DNA of 7,947 nt from positions 1 to 7,947 of the forward strand of contig JAMDBS010000078.1 of assembly GCA_023487325.1 (NCBI GenBank), read 5' to 3'. The stretch comes from Patescibacteria group bacterium (GTDB lineage Bacteria > Patescibacteria > UBA1384 > JAMDBS01). The notes under the pieces are model-generated. The model saw only the letters and a list, made by a program, of their open reading frames with translations. It was not told the DNA's origin and searched no databases. Both the position numbers and the translations under genes were made by a program. The first letter of the stretch is position 1. Every line of letters starts with the position of its first letter. Shown here in pieces: positions 1 through 6,596 of this stretch.

Positions 1-1
1 A

Positions 2-205
<204 letters not shown>

Positions 206-211
206 AGTTAT

Positions 212-1683
<1,472 letters not shown>

Positions 1684-1686
1684 AAA

Positions 1687-2058
1687 ATGAATAAATATCC
1701 TTTCAAAGAATTGACTTATAAAATTAACGGCTTAATATTTGAAATATTCAAAGCATTAGGATATGGATACCAAGAAAAATATTATCAAAGAGCTTTCGAA
1801 GAAATTTTGAAGGAAAATAAATTATCTTATAAAAAAGAATTATATTTACCAATTAAGTTTAGTGATAGAATCATAGGAAAATATTTTATTGATTTTACAG
1901 TAGAAGATAAAATAGTTGTTGAATTTAAAATTGCGAACGAAATGTATCAAAAACATTTCCAGCAAGTATATGCTTATTTAAAAGCAAATAAATTAAAAAT
2001 TGGCTTATTAGCATTAATAACTCCTACAGGAGTAAAAATTAAAAGAATCATTAATTAA
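1687..2058 (+). CDS. GxxExxY family protein (predicted PD-(D/E)XK nuclease fold)
   Basis: This 123-residue protein matches the GxxExxY family in length and layout. The naming motif GYQEKYY is at 27-33 (G27, E30, Y33). D69 in FIDF, then E79 and K81 in VVEFKIA, make a D-x9-E-x-K arrangement like PD-(D/E)XK nucleases. QVYAY at 93-97 fits the QxxxY helix of RecB-like nucleases. The end, LLALITPTGVKIKRIIN, is the family's usual closing strand and KRI tail. The biological role of the family is unknown to me. The gene starts 3 nt after the atpD stop with no clear ribosome binding site, so coupling to atpD translation is possible. It separates atpD from atpC, which are normally adjacent. It is visibly more AT-rich than atpD and is flanked by inverted repeats. 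These traits suggest acquisition as a small mobile unit. Nuclease activity is inferred, not shown. Confidence 0.85.
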   Translation: MNKYPFKELTYKINGLIFEIFKALGYGYQEKYYQRAFEEILKENKLSYKKELYLPIKFSDRIIGKYFIDFTVEDKIVVEFKIANEMYQKHFQQVYAYLKANKLKIGLLALITPTGVKIKRIIN

Positions 2059-2062
2059 CTAG

Positions 2063-2096
2063 TTCTGTGACTTCTGTGGATATAATTCTGTGATAG
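2063..2096 (+). repeat. Right inverted repeat of the GxxExxY unit
   Basis: Three TTCTGTG units occur at 2063-2069, 2072-2078 and 2086-2092. They are the reverse complement of the three CACAGAA-like units at the end of atpD. The outer end, ATTCTGTGATAG (2085-2096), pairs without mismatch with 1643-1654. The right arm has two extra bases between units relative to the left arm. Its outer edge runs into AGGA (2095-2098), the only plausible ribosome binding site for atpC. Confidence 0.75.
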
Positions 2097-2106
2097 GATA
2101 AACATT

Positions 2107-2520
2107 ATGAAACTAAATTTTCAAATTATTACTCCTGATAAAATTATTTTTCAAGATGAAGCTGATGCCATTACCGTACCTGCTACAGACGGACAAATTA
2201 CGATTTTGCCTAACCATATTCCATTGGTTTCGGTTACAAAGCCTGGTGAAATTATTATAAAAAAAGGTAATGAAACAAAAAATATAGCCGTAATGCGCGG
2301 TTTTATAGAAAATTCCCAAAATAATGTAAGGTTGATGGCAGATGCTGCGGAGTTGGCTGAGGATATAGATGAAAGACGCGCCCAGGAAGCCAAGGAACGG
2401 GCACAAAAAGCTAAAGAAACAACTCAAGATCATTTGGAGCTTGCAGAGGCAACAGCGGCGCTAGAGCGAGCCTTAGTGAGAATTAAAATTGCCCAAAGAA
2501 AAAAAAGCCGCCACATTTAA
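2107..2520 (+). CDS. atpC: ATP synthase F1 epsilon subunit
   Basis: Epsilon is the small stalk subunit that binds gamma and the c-ring and, in many bacteria, inhibits ATP hydrolysis. The protein has 137 residues, a normal length. Residues 1-86 form the N-terminal beta-sandwich: LNFQIITPDK at 3-12, the hallmark TDGQITILPNHIPLV at 27-41, and a last strand NNVRLMADAAELAEDID. Residues 89-137 form the charged two-helix C-terminal domain, rich in Ala, Glu, Arg and Lys. The start is the ATG 10 nt after the right repeat of the GxxExxY unit, with a weak AGGA at 2095-2098 ahead of it. It is the last gene of the operon. No strong terminator follows; the next 100 bases lead into a tRNA. Its expression probably depends on reading through the inserted unit. 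Confidence 0.96.
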   Translation: MKLNFQIITPDKIIFQDEADAITVPATDGQITILPNHIPLVSVTKPGEIIIKKGNETKNIAVMRGFIENSQNNVRLMADAAELAEDIDERRAQEAKERAQKAKETTQDHLELAEATAALERALVRIKIAQRKKSRHI

Positions 2521-2550
2521 GATCTTGAATATTAGGTTTAATTTTGATAG

Positions 2551-2556
2551 TATAAT
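2551..2556 (+). promoter_or_regulatory. Candidate -10 box (TATAAT) ahead of tRNA-Asp
   Basis: A consensus TATAAT lies in the gap between atpC and the tRNA. No good -35 box is found at 16-18 nt; TTGAAT at 2525-2530 is 20 nt away, and TGATAG precedes the hexamer. Transcription would begin near 2563, giving a leader of about 58 nt that contains the partial copy of the tRNA 5' side (2560-2580). Confidence 0.45.
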
Positions 2557-2559
2557 GAT

Positions 2560-2580
2560 ATTCTATTTATGGCGGGGTGG
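2560..2580 (+). repeat. Partial upstream copy of the tRNA-Asp 5' flank and acceptor strand
   Basis: This 21-nt stretch matches 2607-2627 at 17 of 21 positions, including an unbroken GCGGGGTGG (2572-2580 and 2619-2627), at an offset of 47 nt. It is also the reverse complement of 2687-2707 (tRNA 3' acceptor strand plus trailer) at 18 of 21 positions. It therefore could pair with the tRNA 3' end in competition with the true 5' strand. It is not a second tRNA: no D-arm follows. Confidence 0.6.
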
Positions 2581-2610
2581 TTAATTATTAATGTAATAGA
2601 AAATTGATTG

Positions 2611-2703
2611 TATTCAGTGCGGGGTGGTAGCTCAGTTGGTTAGAGCGCCTCCCTGTCACGGAGGAGGTCGCGGGTTCGAGTCCCGTCCACCCCGCACTGA
2701 ATA
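2611..2703 (+). other. Extended precursor helix around tRNA-Asp
   Basis: TATTCAGTGC (2611-2620) and GCACTGAATA (2694-2703) are perfect reverse complements and stack directly on the 7-bp acceptor stem, giving 17 continuous pairs. Beyond one G-G mismatch (2610/2704), three more pairs follow (2607-2609 with 2705-2707). Base -1 (C2620) pairs with discriminator G2694. The primary transcript would therefore hold a long double-stranded end spanning the sites where RNase P and the 3' processing enzymes must cut. Confidence 0.7.
2621..2694 (+). tRNA. tRNA-Asp (anticodon GTC)
   Basis: This is a 74-nt tRNA with a complete cloverleaf. The acceptor GGGGTGG (2621-2627) pairs with CCACCCC (2687-2693). T8-A9 are followed by the D-stem GCTC/GAGC and the anticodon stem CCTCC/GGAGG. 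The loop CTGTCAC puts the anticodon GTC at 2655-2657. The variable loop is AGGTC, and the T-arm is GCGGG-TTCGAGT-CCCGT. The discriminator is G2694, as expected for tRNA-Asp. The next bases are CAC, so CCA is not encoded and must be added by a nucleotidyltransferase. Unusually, the ten bases on each side (2611-2620 and 2694-2703) are perfectly complementary, lengthening the acceptor helix to 17 bp and putting G73 itself in a pair. Confidence 0.97.
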
Positions 2704-2717
2704 GAATGATTAGGCTT

Positions 2718-2756
2718 AGTTATTTAATATATCTAAAATAAAAAGATCAAATAACT
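2718..2756 (+). promoter_or_regulatory. Hairpin abutting the ribosome binding site of the membrane protein gene
   Basis: AGTTATTT (2718-2725) and AAATAACT (2749-2756) form a perfect 8-bp stem. ATCT (2731-2734) and AGAT (2744-2747) can pair within the loop. There is no T tract after it, so it is not a standard terminator. The right arm touches GGAGGGG (2757-2763), so it may affect translation start or protect the 5' end after tRNA release. Function is inferred. Confidence 0.4.
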
Positions 2757-2763
2757 GGAGGGG
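2757..2763 (+). promoter_or_regulatory. Strong ribosome binding site ahead of the ATG at 2766
   Basis: GGAGGGG with ATG at 2766 is one of the clearest initiation signals in the window, although the spacing from the GGAGG core (2757-2761) is short at 4 nt. It supports translation beginning at 2766, in a frame that closes at TGA 2826-2828, rather than at the TTG at 2825, which has no such signal at a usable distance. Confidence 0.6.
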
Positions 2764-2765
2764 TT

Positions 2766-3796
2766 ATGTCTAATAATGATGACCAAAAAATTATAATTTA
2801 TTGGAGTACTAAAAAACAATTAGTTTGATTTGTGCTATTCTACTGATCCCGATGTTTTTAGTTTTTATTTTTTCCGCAGTTTTGAAAACAACTATCTTGA
2901 AAACGGACTATTATTTATCTAACTTAAAAAAGGTTGATGCTTACAATCGTTTAATTAACGATGGTATTCCCTCGTTGATCTTAGACACAAAAATTTCCGA
3001 TAACCAACTCACCGATAGTTTTGCCAAAGAATTGGCAATTTTTGTAATTCAAAAATCTGTTGATACGGCTTGGGTAGAAGATCAAACCGAAAAAATAACC
3101 GATAAAATAGTTGAACTATTGAGTAATTCTAAGGGCACTGTTTCACTTGATCTTTCTGGGACAAAGAATATTTTAAGTAAAGTTTCTACTGGTCTTTTAG
3201 TTCTAGACAATATTATACCGGGTTGCAAAGAAACACAAAATGCGAGCGATAACCAAGCTGGGTTGGGAAAAATTCTTGACGCCAGAACATATTGTAATGT
3301 CAAAACCGATCTTGTAAGAATAAAGAATAGCATTGACAAGATTAGTCCTGGAATCGTTAATCTAGATAGCAGTATTAAAAATGCCAATTCTTTTATTGAA
3401 AATATTCAGCATTTTACTAGTAATATTAATTTTTATTTCTGGCTTTCACTTATTTCGCTTATTATTTTATTAGGATTAATTGTTATTTTAGAATTTTACG
3501 ATTTAGCATTTATGATAAAATCGATCTCTTTAGCTTTGATTATTGCTTCTGCTATTACATTTTTTGGTGGCTTAATTTCCAAAGCGTTTATTTCAACAGC
3601 TTATGTCGGTGTAAGTGCTAGTATCACAGGTCCAATCAAGGTAATTATCGGAGATTTTATCGCCGCCAGCGTCGCGGGAATTTTTAGTCATTTGGAAATT
3701 ATTTCTGGTATTATTTTTGGAGTATTTTTAATAATTTTTATTGTCGTGATTTTTTTACAAAAAAGCGGATTAAAATTATTTAAACATAATATATAA
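2766..3796 (+). CDS. Membrane protein of unknown function, with a -1 frame change near its start
   Basis: The main frame (from about 2813 to TAA 3794-3796) encodes a four-helix membrane protein. Numbering from the TTG at 2825, a first segment ICAILLIPMFLVFIFSAVL is at 2-20. An external domain of about 180 residues follows, with two Cys (C134, C157) and an AWVEDQTEKITDKIVELL helix near 82-99. Then come helices at about 203-223, 233-256 and 291-311, and a basic tail. The best initiation signal is upstream: GGAGGGG and ATG 2766 open a second frame, MSNNDDQKIIIYWSTKKQLV, that stops at 2826-2828. Slipping back one base on the A6 run (2811-2816) joins them as YWSTKK-TISLICAILL, which puts a short basic cytoplasmic end before helix 1. 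This could be a sequence error, a real mutation, programmed slippage, or a leader peptide coupled to TTG through the TTGA overlap at 2825-2828. I do not recognise the family. Confidence 0.7.
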
Positions 3797-3819
3797 GTAA
3801 AATTTAATTGGAGAAAAAT

Positions 3820-4047
3820 ATGACGAAAGACAAAGAAGAAACGGAAAATTGTTGTATTAAAACTAAATGGCAAGGTAACGGTCACGGAGCTATGGGTGGC
3901 TGCTTTTATTTTTTAACATTCATTGGAGTAGCGGTTTATTATGTTCAGCAATCTACCACCTTCTGGATGGGTGTCCTAGGGGTTTTAAAAGCCATTGTCT
4001 GGCCAGCGATACTTATTTACAAAATCTTCACCATGTTGCATATGTAA
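3820..4047 (+). CDS. Small two-helix membrane protein, hypothetical
   Basis: This is a 75-residue protein with a short charged N-terminus containing a CC pair (residues 11-12) and the stretch KWQGNGHGAMGG. Two hydrophobic segments follow, CFYFLTFIGVAVYYV at about 28-42 and FWMGVLGVLKAIVWPAILIY at about 48-67. The start is ATG 3820, placed 6 nt after GGAG (3810-3813). A TTG further upstream at 3808 overlaps that site and is rejected. I recall similar short proteins from Patescibacteria, with aromatic residues and a Trp-Pro in the second helix, but no function. It follows the frame-changed membrane gene by 23 nt and is probably co-transcribed with it. Confidence 0.8.
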   Translation: MTKDKEETENCCIKTKWQGNGHGAMGGCFYFLTFIGVAVYYVQQSTTFWMGVLGVLKAIVWPAILIYKIFTMLHM

Positions 4048-4057
4048 TATTGGCAAA

Positions 4058-4243
4058 ATGCACACAAGTTATTCAAAAGGCACTACAATTTGGATTAAAT
4101 ACAAAAATGGTACGGTACTGACCGGTAAATTTTTTGATCATAAAAGCGGGAAAGTTCTCTTGGAAGACGGCACGATTGTTAATTTAAAGAGTGTTCGTTC
4201 TATGTCTATTCGCAAATTAAAAACCAGTACGAGTATCAATTAA
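4058..4243 (+). CDS. Small beta-barrel-like protein (61 aa), hypothetical
   Basis: The start is ATG 4058, 10 nt after the preceding gene's stop; no strong ribosome binding site is visible, so coupling is likely. The body alternates short strands and turns: GTTIWIKYKNGTVLTGKFFD, then HKSGKVLLEDGTIVNLKSVR, then SMSIRKL. This pattern, strand-KNG-strand-G-strand-DG-strand, resembles small SH3/Sm-type barrels, often RNA-binding, but no diagnostic motif proves it. The C-terminus is basic and polar. Its last 8 bases overlap the end of the convergent elp3 gene. Starting at TTG 3995 would overlap the previous gene by over 50 nt and was rejected. Confidence 0.65.
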   Translation: MHTSYSKGTTIWIKYKNGTVLTGKFFDHKSGKVLLEDGTIVNLKSVRSMSIRKLKTSTSIN

Positions 4244-5843
4244 AATCCTTCACCATATAAGTATTCTGTAATTTATAACCAAGAGATCTAAAATAGCCGC
4301 GAACTCCTATACCAGAAATTACACTTATTTTTTTAACATTGTACTGCCTAGCAATTTTTTCTGCTTCTAACAGCAATCTTTTGCCAAGTCCTTTGTGTTG
4401 GCTGGCAGTTTTTTCTTTTTCAGAGATTTTAATTTGCGGGCCATAGGTATGAATTTCTCGTATTAAAGCCGAATTATTTAAAAAAGGTAATAGGGTTTTT
4501 TGGCGATCAAAAAACGAAGAAGGGATTCGTAGACGCAAGATACTCAAAAGCTTTGTTCGGGATTTGTTTTCAAAACTCAAAAATATTTCTTTACCCCCAG
4601 AAGCACCATATTCTTCTTTAAATAAATATATCTTTTCTTTTTTATCATAATTATTTTTGATCTCTCGGCAGCGGATACATCGGCAAATTTTGCTTTCTTT
4701 TGTCATTTTTTCTTGCAGGAGTTGACGTAAGTTAGAAACTTTAGCCCCACCTTCAATAATAATATCAGAGGGGATATCACGGATTACCCGCTCAATGCGG
4801 CAGTGATAAGGGACTTGTTGTTTTATATACAATAATAAATCAGTAAGCTGTTTTAAATTATATGGTTTAAATTTTTTTTGCCGATAAATCATATAGAGCT
4901 TAGATTGCTTGATTACAGCTAGTGGATATATTTTTAAATAATCTGGCTGAAAATCAGGATTTGTAAATAATTCTTGAAACATTTTTTTATCGCGGCTATA
5001 ACTTGAACCTAATAAATTTGGCATAACTTGAAACGATATTTTAAAACCCGCGTCTTTTAACATTTTTATTGCGATAACTGTCGTTTTAATATTATGTCCG
5101 CGCTTATTGATTCTTAAAACATCATCATAAATACTCTGTATCCCGAGTTCAACTTTAGTTATACCTAATTTTCTTAGTCTCAGAATCTCGTCTTTGTTAA
5201 TATAATCTTGACGCGTTTCGATTGATATCTCCACGATTCTATTTTTGGATTCTTCATTTATCATTTGCAATTTATTAATACTCATTCCACGTTCGTGCTT
5301 TCTATTAATAACAGAAAAATCATTACATGCCCGAAACAATTCTTTAATAAACCATGTTTGGTAGTTTTTCGGATAATACGACCAGGTGCCGCCAATAATG
5401 CGGATATTAATTTTGTCAATTTTATGTCCCATGAGCTTTAGTACTTTTAGCCGCGAAGTGGTTTGTAAATAGGGATCGTAGTTACAGGCAATCGCTCGCA
5501 TTACTGCTGGTTCTTTTTGAACATAGCTTTTTGGTAAACCAGTTTGAGTTGGGCAATAGATGCATTTACCTGGGCAAGGAAAGGGTTTGGTCAAAACAGA
5601 AACTACTACAATGCCGGAAAGCGAGCGCGTTTCTTTCAATTTTAAAGCATATTCAAGGGCAGGATTAGGTTTTATCCTGTTATTTTCGAGTAAATTATGA
5701 TATGCTTGGAGCAATTCCACGTTAGTATAAAGATCGTGTTGATTGATTTTACAAAACCGGCGGCAAATTTTAGAAATTTTTTGCCACGAATATGTCCGAT
5801 CTTCAATAATTTTATAAATTATATCATTAATACTTTTATTCAT
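4236..5843 (-). CDS. elp3: Elp3 family tRNA wobble-uridine carboxymethyl synthase (radical SAM and acetyltransferase)
   Basis: Elp3 uses a SAM radical and acetyl-CoA to place a carboxymethyl group on C5 of uridine 34 in tRNA (cm5U). The protein has 535 residues, about the usual length. A basic N-terminal tRNA-binding region covers 1-75. The radical SAM cluster motif CPGKCIYC is at 90-97 (C90, C94, C97). It is followed by GGTWSYYP at 151-158, SIETRQDY at 207-214, VELGIQS at 231-237 and CRIERVIRDIPS at 348-359. CRCIRCREI at 387-395 belongs to the linker/metal region, and EYGASGGKEIFLSFE at 411-425 begins the GNAT part. QHKGLGKRLL at 482-491 is the acetyl-CoA loop, and the end is GYFRSLGYKL. All key motifs are present. 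The start ATG touches the divergent methyltransferase start, with no Shine-Dalgarno seen. Stand-alone Elp3 is known in archaea and some bacteria. Confidence 0.95.
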   Translation of the reverse strand: MNKSINDIIYKIIEDRTYSWQKISKICRRFCKINQHDLYTNVELLQAYHNLLENNRIKPNPALEYALKLKETRSLSGIVVVSVLTKPFPCPGKCIYCPTQTGLPKSYVQKEPAVMRAIACNYDPYLQTTSRLKVLKLMGHKIDKINIRIIGGTWSYYPKNYQTWFIKELFRACNDFSVINRKHERGMSINKLQMINEESKNRIVEISIETRQDYINKDEILRLRKLGITKVELGIQSIYDDVLRINKRGHNIKTTVIAIKMLKDAGFKISFQVMPNLLGSSYSRDKKMFQELFTNPDFQPDYLKIYPLAVIKQSKLYMIYRQKKFKPYNLKQLTDLLLYIKQQVPYHCRIERVIRDIPSDIIIEGGAKVSNLRQLLQEKMTKESKICRCIRCREIKNNYDKKEKIYLFKEEYGASGGKEIFLSFENKSRTKLLSILRLRIPSSFFDRQKTLLPFLNNSALIREIHTYGPQIKISEKEKTASQHKGLGKRLLLEAEKIARQYNVKKISVISGIGVRGYFRSLGYKLQNTYMVKDFN

Positions 5844-5846
5844 ATG
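5841..5846. promoter_or_regulatory. Abutting divergent start codons of elp3 and the methyltransferase
   Basis: CATATG holds the minus-strand ATG (5841-5843) directly against the plus-strand ATG (5844-5846), so there is no intergenic DNA. Neither gene shows a Shine-Dalgarno sequence. Possible -10 boxes fit leaderless transcripts: TACTTT (5831-5836) for the methyltransferase, and TATTTT on the minus strand (complement of 5852-5857) for elp3. Each promoter would lie inside the other gene's coding region. No convincing -35 boxes were found. Confidence 0.35.
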
Positions 5847-6560
5847 GATAAAAAATACGCCAATTATTTACTTTCTAAGACTAAAGACGATTATAACAGA
5901 ATTGCGGTTAAATTTTCAAATACTCGTGCTAATCTGACTGACGATATTATTGAATTAGGCCAATTCGCCACCACAAAAAACAGGGTATTGGATTTTGGCT
6001 GTGGTAATGGCCGGCTATCAACATTATTTAAGGACAAAACTATACAATATACAGGCGTTGATTTTTCTTATAAAATGATTGAGATTGCTAGAAAAATACA
6101 TCCCACCCCAAATTTTATAGTAATAGACAGCTTAAAATTACCATTTGCAGATAAATATTTTGATAAAATCTTCTGCTTGTCTGTTTTACACCATATTCCT
6201 TCACGCATTTTTCGGTTGGAATTATTAAAAGAATTTAAAAGGGTGCTTAAACCCAACGGAATGTTAAGTCTTACGGTTTGGAATCTAATGAACGAGCCAG
6301 ATGTCAAGGCGCTAATTCTAAAAAACTCCATTCTAAAATTTTTGGGACTTACAAAGCTAGATTTTGGCGATTTTTTTCGTTCGTTTAGCGATGAGACACA
6401 AACCGTGCGAAGATATGTCCATTGTTTTAGCGCGCGTGAGTTAAAACAACTTTTTCTAGATGCCGGTTTTAATATCTTAGAGCAAAAAACGCTCTATCGA
6501 GGTAAATTAAAAAAATTTAGCAACTTACTTATTGTGGCAAAAAAATACCCCGTCAAGTAG
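5844..6560 (+). CDS. SAM-dependent methyltransferase, Trm9/ALKBH8-like (possible tRNA cm5U methyltransferase)
   Basis: This is a 238-residue class I methyltransferase. VLDFGCGNGRLS at 48-59 is the SAM-binding motif I. YTGVDFSYKMIEIAR at 69-83 is the second strand with its acidic residue. IDSLKLPFADKYFDKI is at 94-109, CLSVLHHIPS at 111-120 and RVLKPNGMLSLTVWNL at 133-148. Beyond the generic fold, DYNRIAVKFSNTR at 16-28 resembles yeast Trm9 YNEIAPHFSQTR. The C-terminal RRYVHCFSARELKQLFLDAG at 189-208 resembles its RYYHLYREGEL region (compared from memory). Trm9 methylates cm5U to mcm5U, the step after Elp3, and this gene abuts elp3. The start is ATG 5844; a longer frame from 5697 would read antisense through elp3 and precede the conserved region. 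The last codons form the left arm of the terminator. Methyltransferase is firm; tRNA specificity is inferred. Confidence 0.85.
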   Translation: MDKKYANYLLSKTKDDYNRIAVKFSNTRANLTDDIIELGQFATTKNRVLDFGCGNGRLSTLFKDKTIQYTGVDFSYKMIEIARKIHPTPNFIVIDSLKLPFADKYFDKIFCLSVLHHIPSRIFRLELLKEFKRVLKPNGMLSLTVWNLMNEPDVKALILKNSILKFLGLTKLDFGDFFRSFSDETQTVRRYVHCFSARELKQLFLDAGFNILEQKTLYRGKLKKFSNLLIVAKKYPVK

Positions 6561-6574
6561 GCGAGGTATTTTTT
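6541..6574. terminator. Bidirectional rho-independent terminator
   Basis: AAAAATACC (6541-6549) pairs with GGTATTTTT (6565-6573). After one C-A mismatch, CGTC (6551-6554) pairs with GGCG (6560-6563) around the loop AAGTA. The right arm ends in a T run on the plus strand. On the minus strand the A run at 6539-6545 becomes seven T residues. It therefore can end both the methyltransferase transcript and the convergent foldase transcript, whose stop lies about 23 nt away. The methyltransferase TAG (6558-6560) begins in the loop and ends at the first base of the right stem. Confidence 0.85.
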
Positions 6575-6596
6575 ATCTTAAATAAATCTATCTAAT

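Noticed and set aside
2063..2092. TTCTGTG units as a CRISPR array
   Set aside because: The units are 7 nt and spaced 2 to 7 nt apart, far too short for repeats and spacers. Their reverse complements at the other side of the gene show they form an inverted repeat.
2151..2433. Minus-strand open frames opposite atpC, and similar frames opposite atpD, the membrane gene and the parvulin gene
   Set aside because: They are shadows of well-recognised genes, lack ribosome binding sites, and their translations show no family features.
2560..2590. A second, degraded tRNA upstream of tRNA-Asp
   Set aside because: Only the acceptor 5' strand and its flank are copied. The sequence after it is AT-rich and has no D-arm, anticodon arm or T-arm.
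2619..2695. tRNA boundaries with GCGGGGT/ACCCCGC as the acceptor stem
   Set aside because: That phase breaks the T8-A9 position and the fixed distances to the D and T stems. GGGGTGG/CCACCCC keeps the standard numbering and gives G73, as tRNA-Asp requires.
2718..2756. Hairpin after the tRNA as a terminator
   Set aside because: The stem is AT-rich, the loop is long, and no T tract follows. It ends at a ribosome binding site, so it reads better as a leader structure.
3995..4057. Longer N-terminus for the small barrel-like protein
   Set aside because: It begins at a TTG inside the previous gene and adds residues that are just that gene read in another frame.
5697..5843. Longer N-terminus for the methyltransferase
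   Set aside because: It would run antisense through the start of elp3, and its residues do not fit the start of Trm9-like proteins. ATG 5844 leaves a normal short lead-in.
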